NCBI RefSeq assembly: GCF_000829375.1
Contig: NZ_AP014624.1
Coordinates: forward strand, 4,154,001 to 4,218,000
DNA: 64,000 nucleotides
Direction of reading: 5' to 3'
DNA from: Chryseobacterium sp. StRB126
GTDB lineage: Bacteria > Bacteroidota > Bacteroidia > Flavobacteriales > Weeksellaceae
Made by a program: the position numbers and the translations under genes. Shown here in pieces: positions 18,635-27,977 of the stretch (position 1 is the stretch's first letter; every line of letters starts with the position of its first letter). Under the pieces are notes generated by a model. It was not told where the DNA came from and did no database searches. It saw nothing but the letters and a program-made list of their open reading frames with translations.

Positions 18635-19504
18635 ATGATGAAAAAAACAATAATTTCAATACTTTTATCAGCCTCCTGCCTTTGGGTCAATGCTCAAAAA
18701 TACAATGAGCTTTATCCTCTGAAGAAAGCCAATGGATATATCGGCTATTACCTTTCGGATGGAACCAATGTTATCCCGCCTCAGTTTTGCTCAGCAACTT
18801 ATAATACAGACGGCTATTATCTGGTTTCAAAAGCGGAACATGAATATAATGAAGCCGGAAGAAGAAAGGAAGAACATATTCCCGGTACAGAAAAGTATGG
18901 TATTCTCAACAGCAAAGGGGAATGGATTATAGGTTTAGACAATACTTACAGCTCAATAGGCATATCTAATGGATTTATAAAGGTGACTAAAAATGACCTC
19001 AGCGGTATTGTTAATGATAAAAATGAAATATTAATTCCCCTAGAATATGAGGAGCTGGATCCGATGGACAGTACACTTATTTCTGCAAAAAAGAATGGCA
19101 AAGAAGGAATCATAGATATTCAGAATAAGACTCTTGTTCCGTTTCTATATGATACGATTTATGGGTTTCATTTTATGAATGATAAAAACCAGTTTTATTC
19201 TATCGTAAGGATTGGAGACCAGTACGGAGTGGTTGATAAAAACGGAAAATATGTCATTAAACTAAGTGATGTCGAGCTGGTATCCCTAACAGATACTACG
19301 GTTATTATTCGGAAAAGCGGTTTATTTGGTTTATCGGATTTCCAGATGAAAACCATTATCCCATTTGAATATAATGATGCCTATCTTTATGGTCAGGAAT
19401 TATTTTTCCAGAAAGACAATGTCAATTATTACTTCAGCCCGACGGGAAAATTGCTAAGAAAGGAAAAAGCAGAATCGGGAAAAGAAAACGCATTAAAAGA
19501 CTGA
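18635..19504 (+). CDS. Secreted WG-repeat protein
   Basis: The start is taken at the ATG pair 18635/18638, which opens a signal peptide 'MKKTIISILLSASCLWVNAQ'; the earlier start would run through the divergent gene's signal region. The 289-residue product has repeated units of the WG type: 'KYGILNSKGEWIIGLDNTY', 'LSGIVNDKNEILIPLEYEEL', 'GKEGIIDIQNKTLVPFLYD', 'YGVVDKNGKYV'. WG repeats form beta-rich extracellular surfaces that probably bind proteins. Two secreted genes follow at 9- and 15-base gaps, so a three-gene transcript is likely. Confidence 0.85.
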   Translation: MMKKTIISILLSASCLWVNAQKYNELYPLKKANGYIGYYLSDGTNVIPPQFCSATYNTDGYYLVSKAEHEYNEAGRRKEEHIPGTEKYGILNSKGEWIIGLDNTYSSIGISNGFIKVTKNDLSGIVNDKNEILIPLEYEELDPMDSTLISAKKNGKEGIIDIQNKTLVPFLYDTIYGFHFMNDKNQFYSIVRIGDQYGVVDKNGKYVIKLSDVELVSLTDTTVIIRKSGLFGLSDFQMKTIIPFEYNDAYLYGQELFFQKDNVNYYFSPTGKLLRKEKAESGKENALKD

Positions 19505-19513
19505 TTAAAATTA

Positions 19514-19945
19514 ATGAAACACTCTTTATTACTCTTTATTGCCTTAATTTCAGGAATATTTCTGTCATCGGCACAGACTTTAACATCCTCTGAAATCTGG
19601 TATAATCTTATACCAAACAAGATGAATACAGACAGCCTTTTAACAAAGAAAGGATTTAAAATGAAATATTCAGGACCGAAGAAACTTGGCGGAAACCTCG
19701 CGTGTTATTTCAATAAAAAATTTGATGAATGGCTATTCATTCATGATAACGAACAGGGACAAACCACCAGTGTTTACTATCTTCTGCCTACATTAAAAAA
19801 ATATAAAAACAATCAGGTTGAAAAGAAGCCGCTGTTACAAGGTGAAGAGGTTACTCCAATGGGAAAAACCTATCAGGAAAACAAAATATATTACCAGCTT
19901 ATTTATACTTTTGATAAGTTTAAAGTTCCTCCTGTAACGAAATAA
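19514..19945 (+). CDS. Small secreted protein, unknown
   Basis: The 143-residue product begins with a signal peptide 'MKHSLLLFIALISGIFLSSAQ'. The mature part is Lys-rich and globular with no domain I recognise. It starts 9 bases after the WG-repeat gene and ends 15 bases before the next lipoprotein gene, so it belongs to the same run of envelope genes. Confidence 0.75.
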   Translation: MKHSLLLFIALISGIFLSSAQTLTSSEIWYNLIPNKMNTDSLLTKKGFKMKYSGPKKLGGNLACYFNKKFDEWLFIHDNEQGQTTSVYYLLPTLKKYKNNQVEKKPLLQGEEVTPMGKTYQENKIYYQLIYTFDKFKVPPVTK

Positions 19946-19960
19946 CCATAACTGAATATC

Positions 19961-20701
19961 ATGCAGATGAAATTAACAACAATCATTATTCTCCTATCAG
20001 TAATCGTTTTAAATAGCTGTAAAGGCAATCGGGTTTCCGGAACCTATGTAGCCCAGTCTGTTATGCTTCCGATGTACAATGGTTGTTGTACTGCTACTGA
20101 AGTGCTGCACTTAAATAATGATCATACATTTAATGCTTATCATCAAAATGACCAGGGCGATTATCTCACTAAGGATGTTGCATCGGGAAGTTATGATCTG
20201 AAACAGGATATGATCTCTTTTAAACCGGACTCTTTGAATCAGCATTATGATTATTCAAACATAAAATATAAGGTACCTGCTTCGGATGAACATGCGAATT
20301 TTCTCATCAAACAAGGCATTGAGTCCCAGAAGTTCTATAAAATTGATTTTAAACAAGCAGATTCTCTATATATCCATCGCTATAGTCATACCTGCTGGGA
20401 TCAGGAAAGCATTACCATCAAGAAAGATGGGACTGTTCATTATATCCGACATTCACAAGATAAAAACAGGAATCCTGTTGATATTTCCAGGCATAAAAAG
20501 CTCACTCAGGAACAATTTCAACAATACATTGAAACCCTTTCACAAAGCAGACTGTTTCAGGCAGCAGCAACCTCCGAAAAATACAGTATTACCTTTTCTT
20601 TGGCCATCAAAGAATATGATATGGTGATTCAGGACCAAAATAATATTGATAAAAAACTGTATGATTTTTTCTTTGAAACAGCACGGAGCTGGGTAAAGTA
20701 A
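19961..20701 (+). CDS. Lipoprotein, unknown
   Basis: The 246-residue product has a lipobox at 'VIVLNSCKG'. Residues 27-85 read like a small lipocalin/NlpE-type barrel ('SGTYVAQSVMLP', 'GDYLTKDVASGSYDL'). The C-terminal half contains 'HYIRHSQDKNR' and is unassigned. Either ATG 19961 or ATG 19967 could be the start. The similarity to NlpE-like domains is only by eye. It ends 8 bases from a convergent gene. Confidence 0.75.
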   Translation: MQMKLTTIIILLSVIVLNSCKGNRVSGTYVAQSVMLPMYNGCCTATEVLHLNNDHTFNAYHQNDQGDYLTKDVASGSYDLKQDMISFKPDSLNQHYDYSNIKYKVPASDEHANFLIKQGIESQKFYKIDFKQADSLYIHRYSHTCWDQESITIKKDGTVHYIRHSQDKNRNPVDISRHKKLTQEQFQQYIETLSQSRLFQAAATSEKYSITFSLAIKEYDMVIQDQNNIDKKLYDFFFETARSWVK

Positions 20702-20708
20702 ATGCCCG

Positions 20709-21077
20709 TTACCACTGTGATGGTCTGGCTATCCCATGTTTCACACATTCGGCTACAAAAATATTTACCATAGGACGGTCTGATATTGTAAAAAAGTATA
20801 TTTTGCCTTTTACTTTCATTTTTATAAAGTAGCCATTACGTGGAGCACTGTTAATTGTAAGCTCTGTGATATCCGCCCATAATAAAGTCAAAACCCTTCC
20901 TAATTTAAATACATACAATCCGGACCGGCTGACGATAAAAGGAGGTGACATTGTAAATCTATCCACCAGATTCATAGACTGGTGAGTATCAATCATGGTT
21001 TCAAAATCTGCCTGGTTCAGGCTTAATATTACACTTTTATAGCTTTGCAGTATCTTTCTTTTCAGCAATGAAATCAT
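20709..21077 (-). CDS. Small protein, possibly PH-like fold, unknown
   Basis: ATG 21077 (122 residues) is preferred over the GTG at 21095. The middle has alternating beta strands, 'IVSRSGLYVFKLGRVLTLLW' then 'GYFIKMKVKGKIYFFTIS', reminiscent of bacterial PH-like domains; the fold guess is weak. No signal peptide is evident. It is a lone gene facing its left neighbour, and the repeat-rich stretch 21107-21160 lies just upstream. Confidence 0.55.
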   Translation of the reverse strand: MISLLKRKILQSYKSVILSLNQADFETMIDTHQSMNLVDRFTMSPPFIVSRSGLYVFKLGRVLTLLWADITELTINSAPRNGYFIKMKVKGKIYFFTISDRPMVNIFVAECVKHGIARPSQW

Positions 21078-21106
21078 AAAGAAAAACAAAACCACTCATT
21101 AATGGC

Positions 21107-21160
21107 ACTTCAATAACCTCCAGCTTCCCTCTTCCAGCTCCCAGCCTCTTCTCCCCCATT
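21107..21160. repeat. Dispersed CTTCCAGC-type repeat
   Basis: This pyrimidine-rich run with CTCCAGCTTCCCTCTTCCAGCT belongs to a family seen on either strand in several intergenic gaps of this window (near 9740, 30325, 33890, 34025, 34260 and 61080). Confidence 0.6.
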
Positions 21161-21197
21161 AAACATAAAGCCTTATCTTCGTAAAAAATTTGACAAT

Positions 21198-21743
21198 ATG
21201 AAAAAAATGATATTTCTGGCTTCGGCTGTTCTGCTATTAAATTCATGTGTGGTAAGAACTGCCACTAAAGTGGTATCAGGAGCTGTAAATATAGGCTACA
21301 AGGCAGTAAAAGGAACTGTTAATGGAATTAGCTGGGCAGTAAGCAAAGCTAAGGGGAAAATAGATGAAGACCGTTTGGATGGAACCTGGAAAGTAGTAGG
21401 GGTTTATAAAGGTTCTTTCGAAGATTTTACCAAAGATCAGAATCCGGAAAGCACATTTTCTTCAGAATGTACAGAAGGTTTTGACCAAATGATTTTTAAA
21501 GCTAATAAATCTAAATTCAAACCCGTGCATTGCAGTACTGATAAAGAAGATTGGGTAAAATATTCTTTGGAGTTCGGGAAAAATCCTATCACTAAGGAAA
21601 AGGAAAACTATATTGAATATAATTCCAATAACTATATTTCAGTGATTGATGTGAATAGCAAAACAATGGTCCTGGAAGGTAATCTGATGCCTAAGCTGGC
21701 ATTTTCCGGTGCCAAATTGTATCTTTTGGAAAAGGTAAAATAA
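21198..21743 (+). CDS. Lipoprotein with small beta-domain, unknown
   Basis: The 181-residue product starts with a lipoprotein signal 'MKKMIFLASAVLLLNSCVV'. Residues 20-55 are an amphipathic Ala/Val/Lys stretch. The remainder ('LDGTWKVVGVYKGSFEDF' onward) resembles the lipocalin-like stress-response domains common in Bacteroidota. It is followed by a strong terminator, so it is probably a single-gene transcript. Exact function unknown. Confidence 0.78.
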   Translation: MKKMIFLASAVLLLNSCVVRTATKVVSGAVNIGYKAVKGTVNGISWAVSKAKGKIDEDRLDGTWKVVGVYKGSFEDFTKDQNPESTFSSECTEGFDQMIFKANKSKFKPVHCSTDKEDWVKYSLEFGKNPITKEKENYIEYNSNNYISVIDVNSKTMVLEGNLMPKLAFSGAKLYLLEKVK

Positions 21744-21750
21744 AAATCAT

Positions 21751-21786
21751 AAAGCCTGCTTCTCGTTCTTGAAGACAGGCTTTTTA
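21751..21786 (+). terminator. Intrinsic terminator
   Basis: AAAGCCTGCTTC pairs with GAAGACAGGCTTT (one bulged A) and is followed by a T run, 8 bases after the preceding stop. Confidence 0.8.
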
Positions 21787-22012
21787 TTGATGGTAAGTTT
21801 ATTAGTTTTTGTTTAAAATTCTTATGCTTTTAAAATGCAAAGGATTAAATCTGATGCTTTATAGTTTGAAGGATGCTAAGAGGGCATCGATTAAAAATCG
21901 ATCCTGATGAAGCTGTATGATTATACAACATTTAGAAAATAAAACTTTGCATTTTAATTTTATCTCACGCTGATTTCGCCAATGAAGCAGGTCTAAAAAT
22001 TTACGAGAAAAC

Positions 22013-23497
22013 TTATTTGTGCTCTATTTCAGTAATTTTCCTTCCTTCCTCGCCCAGATAATGAAGAACCAGCTTTTCATATACCTTATAGCCGTTATCT
22101 ACATTGGTAAAAATAAGAAGTCCTTTTCCTGATTTTGGCAATACAAAAGCAATACATCTTGTACCGGGGTCAGCACCACTATGAGACAGCGCATAGTCCC
22201 CATTTCCAAGATCATACACGGATAATCCCAATCCGAAGTATATATTCTCTTTTATTTTTACCTGCTTTTTTATCATTTCCTGAAAAACATTAGGATTCAA
22301 GCCTTTTCCTTTCATTACACTTACCATAAAATTTCCGTAATCCCCGATCGTTGTATGCAGATCATCCGCAGCATTAGAAGTGCTATTTTTTTCTGTCGGA
22401 TATGGTTTTCCTTCTTCATTATATCCGATGGCAAATCTGGATTCATCGGTATTCTGATCCCAGATGTAATTGGTATCCTTCATTTGAAGCGGTAAGAAAA
22501 TCAATTCCCGGGCAAGCTGCTCCAATGTTTTTTTGAATTTCTTTTCCAGGGCTTTTCGCAGGTATTCAAACCCTTCTCCTGAGTATTGATATTGAGTTCC
22601 TGGCTCAAACTGAAAATTGAGTTTTTTGTCAGTACTCATCCATCTCCAGTTGGGGAATCCGGTTTGATGGGAAAGGATAAGTCGGGTCGTTAACTTTTTA
22701 TGTCTTGAATCGCTGGCAATATCCGGATCTGTCCAATAAACATCCAAAGGTTCATCCAGTTTCCATTTTCCAAGACTTATCAGGCGTAATACCACCATGG
22801 CTGTCACAGGCTTGGTAAGGGAAGCTACATTGAAATAGGTATTATAGGGAGCCGAAATTCCTTTTTTTATTTCTCCTAAAACTTTTACCTGCTTCAATTC
22901 TCCACCTTCAATGATTCCTAATCCTAAAGTTGGAATTTTATTTGCTTTCAGCCAGTTTTCAATAGCTTGGTCATCTTCAAAAGCGTTCTCATCACTGCCT
23001 TTTTTTGCCTGATGGTCGAAACTGAGCGATCTTTTCAGCTTCCATTCGCCATTTTCTTTAGCCCATACATGCGTAAATTTAGCAGAACCTGTTAGGTTCT
23101 CTGGCTGATTGGTTTCTTTTTCATAAAACAGATGTGTTCCATTCTGAATAACGGCATATACTTCTCCTTCTTTATACATTGGGTAGATTTCGGTACTTTT
23201 TTCAACCAAAGCTCTCCTTACCTTATACGTTTTCGATGGTCTGCATAATCCGTTTTTAAAATCAATCATAAATTTCGTTTTATCAGAAAAGCCATCTTTA
23301 TCGTGATAAAATTCAAGCTGGCCACTGAGTATATTTTCCATTTGACCAACATTGCAAGTATTGAAGCCTACCGAAAAAAGCAAGCTGTCTCTGGACATAA
23401 TTGTTTTGTATAAAGCGTCAGTCTTTTCTATTTGTGCATGAACATTGCTAAAGAAAGCGATAAAAAATAGGAGTATAAAACGAGTATACTTTGTCAT
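22013..23497 (-). CDS. Serine beta-lactamase-like hydrolase (class C/PBP fold), secreted
   Basis: ATG 23497 (494 residues) opens a signal peptide 'MTKYTRFILLFFIAFFSNVHA'; the TTG at 23515 is rejected. An N-terminal domain of about 130 residues resembles a nuclear-transport-factor-2-like DUF4440 fold ('TKFTHVWAKENGEWKLKRSLSFDHQ' region, split here by only visual comparison). The catalytic domain has SxxK in 'ASLTKP' near residue 226, a Tyr motif 'YQYSGEGFEYL' and a C-terminal 'HSGADPG' in the KTG place. Such proteins include esterases and D-amino peptidases; most do not give antibiotic resistance. A helix-turn-helix gene lies 88 bases upstream on the same strand. Confidence 0.87.
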   Translation of the reverse strand: MTKYTRFILLFFIAFFSNVHAQIEKTDALYKTIMSRDSLLFSVGFNTCNVGQMENILSGQLEFYHDKDGFSDKTKFMIDFKNGLCRPSKTYKVRRALVEKSTEIYPMYKEGEVYAVIQNGTHLFYEKETNQPENLTGSAKFTHVWAKENGEWKLKRSLSFDHQAKKGSDENAFEDDQAIENWLKANKIPTLGLGIIEGGELKQVKVLGEIKKGISAPYNTYFNVASLTKPVTAMVVLRLISLGKWKLDEPLDVYWTDPDIASDSRHKKLTTRLILSHQTGFPNWRWMSTDKKLNFQFEPGTQYQYSGEGFEYLRKALEKKFKKTLEQLARELIFLPLQMKDTNYIWDQNTDESRFAIGYNEEGKPYPTEKNSTSNAADDLHTTIGDYGNFMVSVMKGKGLNPNVFQEMIKKQVKIKENIYFGLGLSVYDLGNGDYALSHSGADPGTRCIAFVLPKSGKGLLIFTNVDNGYKVYEKLVLHYLGEEGRKITEIEHK

Positions 23498-23585
23498 TGT
23501 TATTATTTTTGACAAAGATTAGATTTTCATGGGTTATTCCATTAAAAATGAACCCGACAAAAACCCGACAAAGCCCTGACAACAT

Positions 23586-24170
23586 TTACACCATACTGAA
23601 TTTCAGACGATAATATAATTTTTTATTTCTATCAATCTCTGCAGCATTACGAAGAATAATGAAGACATTAGAGAGTACAATGACGATCATAATGATCAAG
23701 GTAAGCTTCGGTCCAGGCTTTAAAAAGATCCCCAACATAAATACAATAGGTGCCATCACTGTCCAGATCATCTGGACTGAAATAATCTGTCTGGCCAGAC
23801 TGTTTCTCTGCTTCATGGTAAACATCAGAAGGAGTGGAACAAGAATATTTAATGGTGGCAAGAGAGTAAATAACAGCGAAGAAAGGTTGATGATTTTAAT
23901 AAGAGAATAATTAATCTCAGGCTGCTGTTCTTCTTTCACTTCCGGAATAATCTCGGGAATTACCTCGTCATCCGTATCAGGAGTTATAATAGTATCCTGC
24001 AATGAAGCTTCCTCTATTTCCAATGCTTTTGCCAATGCTCTTAAAGTATGTCCTTTGGGTTCCGTACCCGCTTCGATCCTTTGGATGGTTCTCACAGAAA
24101 TTTTTGACTTTTCTGAAAGTTCTTCCTGGGTCAGATTTTTCTGTTCTCTTACATCTTTTAATTTAGACAT
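23586..24170 (-). CDS. XRE-type helix-turn-helix regulator with membrane tail
   Basis: Residues 5-60 are a Cro/C1-type helix-turn-helix ('TQEELSEKSKISVRTIQRIE'). A Pro/Glu-rich linker (65-85) leads to a hydrophobic C-terminal part with about three membrane segments ('LLFTLLPPLNILVPLLLMF', 'IWTVMAPIVFMLGIFL', 'LIIMIVIVLSNVFIIL'). This layout of a cytoplasmic DNA-binding head on a DUF4870-like membrane tail is common in Flavobacteriia. It may regulate itself or the beta-lactamase-like gene 88 bases downstream. No operator was identified. Confidence 0.85.
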   Translation of the reverse strand: MSKLKDVREQKNLTQEELSEKSKISVRTIQRIEAGTEPKGHTLRALAKALEIEEASLQDTIITPDTDDEVIPEIIPEVKEEQQPEINYSLIKIINLSSLLFTLLPPLNILVPLLLMFTMKQRNSLARQIISVQMIWTVMAPIVFMLGIFLKPGPKLTLIIMIVIVLSNVFIILRNAAEIDRNKKLYYRLKFSMV

Positions 24171-24469
24171 AGGTTGCTTTGAAAGAATTTGCTTTGATTA
24201 TATGGGCTAATTTACATATTTTTTACAGGGATAACAAAAAGTGGTTTTCTACAGATAATACTCTGCAGAAAGGAACTTTTACCAGCTTTTGGTTTTCAAT
24301 AAAGAATAATTCTTCTATTAGCCTGAGAAAATTATGTAATGTCATCCCTTCAACAATTGTTATATATAAAAGACTAAGAAGAAATAAATGTAATTTTATT
24401 TACCAAAGCGTAAGAAAATTTCATTTGGTATTAAGCCTCAAAACATTAAATTTCTAAAACAAATTACGT
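24171..24469. other. Intergenic, no supported gene
   Basis: This AT-rich 299-base spacer separates divergent genes. A 92-codon open frame inside it has no recognisable sequence. No TAnnTTTG box or clear hairpin was found. Confidence 0.5.
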
Positions 24470-25345
24470 ATGAAAAACACCTCAACCTCCAAAGTGGAGA
24501 TCAGGAAGAATATAGCAACCTACCTGGTTCTCACTCTCCTTTTTTGCCTACCGGTTTATTATATGTGTATCCGTACTGGAAAACTAGGCGGCGGGATTAT
24601 CTCTTATGCTACCATCGTGATGTGGTGTCCTGCAATAGCAGCCCTGCTTACCTGTAGGCTAAGAAATATTCCTATATCTTCTTTAGGATGGAAATGGGGA
24701 GAGACAAAATACCAACTGCTAGCTTATGGCATACCTCTCCTCTATTCTCTTGTTCCTTATCTTATCATTTGGATCAGTGGAGCCGGTCATTTTTACCATC
24801 AGGAATTTGTAACAGATATGGCTAAAGGGATGGGATGGAATCTGCCGGACGTATGGGCAATTCCATTATATATTTTGTTGATGAGCAGCTTTGGAATGGT
24901 TCGTTCTGTAGGTTCTGCTTTGGGAGAAGAGATCGGCTGGCGGGGTTTGCTTACTCCACAGTTGGCAAAAATCAATTCCTATACAGCTACCTCACTTTGG
25001 ATGGGAGTGATATGGTCCCTCTATCATTATCCTCTTCTGTTGTTTTCAAATTATAATACTGGCGGCCCCAAATGGTTGGCATTAACCTGCTTTACAGTCA
25101 TGATAATGGCCAGTTGTTTCATCTTTACCTGGATCCGGTTAAAATCCGGGAGTTTATGGACTGCAGCCATTTTTCACGCCAGCCATAATCTGTTTATTCA
25201 GTCTATTTTTACACCTCTTACCGCTGACACGGGAACTACCAATTACTATATTGATGAATTTGGTATTGCTCTGCCTATTGCTACAGTAATTGTTGCTTAT
25301 TTCTTCTGGCGAAAAAGAAAGGAACTCCCGGAACAGAAGATATAA
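24470..25345 (+). CDS. CPBP-family intramembrane metalloprotease
   Basis: The 291-residue integral membrane protein has the CPBP (CAAX protease/bacteriocin-processing) motifs: 'EEIGWRG' near residue 153, 'SLYHYPLLLF' and 'FHASHNLFIQ'. The Glu pair and two His are the expected metal ligands. About eight hydrophobic segments are visible. Family members cleave prenylated proteins, process bacteriocins or give immunity, but no peptide gene lies beside it, so the substrate is unknown. The lanthipeptide operon is 19 kb away and a link is not supported. Confidence 0.88.
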   Translation: MKNTSTSKVEIRKNIATYLVLTLLFCLPVYYMCIRTGKLGGGIISYATIVMWCPAIAALLTCRLRNIPISSLGWKWGETKYQLLAYGIPLLYSLVPYLIIWISGAGHFYHQEFVTDMAKGMGWNLPDVWAIPLYILLMSSFGMVRSVGSALGEEIGWRGLLTPQLAKINSYTATSLWMGVIWSLYHYPLLLFSNYNTGGPKWLALTCFTVMIMASCFIFTWIRLKSGSLWTAAIFHASHNLFIQSIFTPLTADTGTTNYYIDEFGIALPIATVIVAYFFWRKRKELPEQKI

Positions 25346-25473
25346 ACATACAATCGTTTCATTAAAAGGTTAAGTTTATAATCCGAATGTAAAAATAAAA
25401 AACTCCTATAAATTTTCCTGTACCTATTGCCAGTTATTTTCATTAGTAAGAGATTTGCATAAAAATAAGAGCT

Positions 25474-26109
25474 ATGATCCCACTTCAAGATCTTTCATTC
25501 TTTATCCTGGCAGCCCTGATCTTAGTAATTAGCCCTGGACCCAATATGATTTATCTGATTTCAAAATCGATAACGCAGGGAAAAAAGTCCGGGTTTATTT
25601 CTTTGATGGGAGTTGTATGTGGATTTATGTTTCACATCATTATGGTTTCGTTTGGCCTAACTGCCGTATTATTGGCAGTTCCGTTAGCGTATACGGTTCT
25701 GAAAACCATCGGAACAGTTTATCTTCTTTATCTTGCCTATCAGGCCATTAAACCAAAGTCAAAAAACATTTTTGAAATCAATCAAGACGGCACTCATGAT
25801 GGCCCTAAAAAGCTTTTCACCATTGGTTTTTTAACGAATGTTCTCAATCCGAAGGTGGCCGTTTTTTATCTCTCATTTTTCCCGCAGTTCATCAAACCGG
25901 AATATGGCTCTGTTTTAACCCAGAGTCTGGAACTTGGAGCTATTCAGGTATTGGTAAGTTTTAGCGTTAATTTCTTAATTGTATTAACCGCTGCCAGGGT
26001 TGCCCTGTTTTTCAATAATAACCCTGCCTGGATTAAAGTACAAAAGTGGTTCATGGCAAGTGTATTGACTTATCTGGCAATAAAAATGGCTTTTTCTAAA
26101 GCCAAATGA
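25474..26109 (+). CDS. LysE/RhtB-family amino-acid exporter
   Basis: The 211-residue membrane protein opens with 'LILVISPGPNMIYLISKSI', the LysE/RhtB signature with SPGPN, and has 'GFLTNVLNPKVAVFYLSFFPQF' in the middle, also typical. Six hydrophobic segments are visible. The family exports amino acids or related small molecules, driven by the proton motive force; the substrate cannot be told from sequence. It is a single gene followed by a terminator. Confidence 0.9.
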   Translation: MIPLQDLSFFILAALILVISPGPNMIYLISKSITQGKKSGFISLMGVVCGFMFHIIMVSFGLTAVLLAVPLAYTVLKTIGTVYLLYLAYQAIKPKSKNIFEINQDGTHDGPKKLFTIGFLTNVLNPKVAVFYLSFFPQFIKPEYGSVLTQSLELGAIQVLVSFSVNFLIVLTAARVALFFNNNPAWIKVQKWFMASVLTYLAIKMAFSKAK

Positions 26110-26155
26110 TGAACGAAATATTGATTAATTTCCTGAGTTAAGAAATAACAATTTG

Positions 26156-26185
26156 AAATCTTCTGTTACCACAGGAGATTTTTTT
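26156..26185 (+). terminator. Intrinsic terminator
   Basis: AAATCTTCTGT pairs with ACAGGAGATTT (one G-T pair) around a short loop and is followed by T, 47 bases after the exporter stop. Confidence 0.75.
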
Positions 26186-26220
26186 ATGTTTCGAATTAAA
26201 ACAGCTATTCTATATTATTG

Positions 26221-26228
26221 TAGCTTTG
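26221..26228 (+). promoter_or_regulatory. Bacteroidota -7 promoter box
   Basis: TAGCTTTG fits TAnnTTTG and lies 19 bases before the AraC-type gene start. The -33 element is not clear. Confidence 0.5.
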
Positions 26229-26246
26229 TAAATCAGTTTCAAAAAG

Positions 26247-27110
26247 ATGAAGCATACCATTCCTATCTACGATCTAAGTGATATCTCCAAGCATCGCTTC
26301 CATATAAAAAGGATGGATCAGCATACCTATCATACAGAGAGTATTCTTATGGATAAAGGAATACATCGCGACAGCCATTATATATTCACCTTTATGGAAA
26401 GCGGACATGTAAAAATGATGGTTGACTTCAACATCATTGAAGCTAAAGATTCTACTATTTTCTGTGTGTTACCTGGACAGGTACATCAAGGACTTTTAAT
26501 GCATAAGGTGAACGGATGGTTTATAGCGATAAAATCTGATCTGGTTCCGGATTCTGTACGATCTGTGTTCGAGGAGTCTATGGAAGGAATACAACCTTTA
26601 GCAGTGGAGAAAATATGGGTAGAAAAATTTAATAATGCAGCAGCTATCCTTCATTCTTTTTATACGGAGGAAATGTTGGCTTCCAAGGAAGGTTTTTTAG
26701 TGGTTCAATCTCTTCTTCATACTTTTATAGGGATGTTTGCTTTTATCTATTCAAAAGAAAACTATTCTCAGGCTATTGGTGAAAATCGTTCTTTACAACT
26801 GACACGGGAGTTTAAAATTTTGGTGCGACAAGGCTATAAAACCATGAAAAGTCCATCTGAATATGCTGAAAAGCTAAATATCTCAAGAGGATATCTCACA
26901 GAAGTCATCCGTGAAGTGACTGGTAAACCTGCTCAACATTGGATTCATCAGGAAATTCTAATTGAAGCCAAGCGGTTATTAGCATTCACTCACCTTACAG
27001 TAAAGGAAATTGCCTATGAATTAGGATACAATGACCACATGTATTTCAGCCGTTTATTTTCAAAACTGGAAGACCAATCCCCTTCAGCGTTCAGGAATTC
27101 AAACAGGTAG
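26247..27110 (+). CDS. AraC-family transcriptional regulator
   Basis: The 287-residue protein has an N-terminal cupin-like sensing domain and a C-terminal AraC domain with two helix-turn-helix units ('SPSEYAEKLNISRGYLTEVI' and 'TVKEIAYELGYNDHMYFSRL'), ending in the usual 'SPSAFRNS'. The siderophore-interacting reductase gene follows 144 bases later on the same strand, so that is the best target candidate. A TAnnTTTG box precedes it. Confidence 0.93.
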   Translation: MKHTIPIYDLSDISKHRFHIKRMDQHTYHTESILMDKGIHRDSHYIFTFMESGHVKMMVDFNIIEAKDSTIFCVLPGQVHQGLLMHKVNGWFIAIKSDLVPDSVRSVFEESMEGIQPLAVEKIWVEKFNNAAAILHSFYTEEMLASKEGFLVVQSLLHTFIGMFAFIYSKENYSQAIGENRSLQLTREFKILVRQGYKTMKSPSEYAEKLNISRGYLTEVIREVTGKPAQHWIHQEILIEAKRLLAFTHLTVKEIAYELGYNDHMYFSRLFSKLEDQSPSAFRNSNR

Positions 27111-27254
27111 TTTAAAAGTGGAGCTAAAATTCCTGTAATACACTTCTCCATCTTCTTCTCTCATATTCTCAACCACGAATTGTCCAATTATTCCCTTGGA
27201 ACAGCTATCGTACCATTTACATTTTACGGCTTCCTTTGCCATAAAAAATTACTC

Positions 27255-27977
27255 ATGCCAAGTTTACCAAAATGGATCAACGATACGGTAGAAAATGTGT
27301 GGTCCTCAAAATTCAAAGATTGTAAAGTTATTCATATAGAAACTATTCCAGGGAATCTTCGTCTTGTACGTTTTGAAACCAATTTACAGGATATTCAGTA
27401 TGAACCTGCTTATGCTATTGGAATAAGAATCAACGACAGAGATTTCCGCAATTATTCGCCCTTCAATTTTAAGAGAGAAGCGGGAACCTTTGAAGTTTTA
27501 TTTCATATTCATGATCATTTAGCAGCGGGAAGTCGTTTTGCAACCCATTTATCTGTTGGAGATTCCATAAAGATATTAATACCCAGAGGAAAGCGATTTT
27601 TTGAGCCGGATGCAAAAATTCATTTCTCTATAGGAGATGAAACCTCATTGGGAAGTTCACTTTCCATTAAAGAAGCAGTGGAAGAAACAGGGTCTTTATT
27701 TATATGCCTTCATGAACTGGAAGAATCCCAGGCTCTGGAAAGTCTCAATTTATATGGTTATCACAGTCCCAAAAACAGTACAATGAGGATCATAGAAGCC
27801 TTAACGGACTTTCTAAGGGAAGAAAAGGAAGCCATTTACAATGATAATGCTGTTTTTTACCTTACAGGGAATGGAACCCGAATGTCATTGATAAAGAAAT
27901 ATCTTAAGGCTAAAGGAGTTTCTTCGAAATGCATCAGATCACAAGCGTACTGGATAGAAGGAAAGAGAGGGTTGTAA
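27255..27977 (+). CDS. Siderophore-interacting FAD/NAD(P)H reductase family protein
   Basis: ATG 27255 gives 240 residues beginning 'MPSLPKWINDTVENVW', a usual start of the family; the TTG at 27180 is less likely. A FAD-binding beta-barrel with 'RNYSPFNFKREAGTFEVLFHIH' shows the 'RxYxxR'-type region in a variant form, then a SIP-type C-terminal domain ('FYLTGNGTRMSLIKKYLK'). These cytoplasmic enzymes reduce ferric siderophores to release iron. No siderophore synthesis or uptake genes are adjacent. The AraC regulator upstream probably controls it. Confidence 0.82.
   Translation: MPSLPKWINDTVENVWSSKFKDCKVIHIETIPGNLRLVRFETNLQDIQYEPAYAIGIRINDRDFRNYSPFNFKREAGTFEVLFHIHDHLAAGSRFATHLSVGDSIKILIPRGKRFFEPDAKIHFSIGDETSLGSSLSIKEAVEETGSLFICLHELEESQALESLNLYGYHSPKNSTMRIIEALTDFLREEKEAIYNDNAVFYLTGNGTRMSLIKKYLKAKGVSSKCIRSQAYWIEGKRGL

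Noticed and set aside
22013..23497. Resistance beta-lactamase
   Set aside because: The N-terminal extra domain and motif variants suggest an esterase-type relative; resistance cannot be claimed from sequence.
24179..24457. 92-codon frame in a spacer
   Set aside because: Low complexity, no recognisable start site or domain.
24470..25345. CPBP protease as part of the lanthipeptide system
   Set aside because: It is 19 kb away, in another transcript, and the C39 exporter already provides a leader peptidase.
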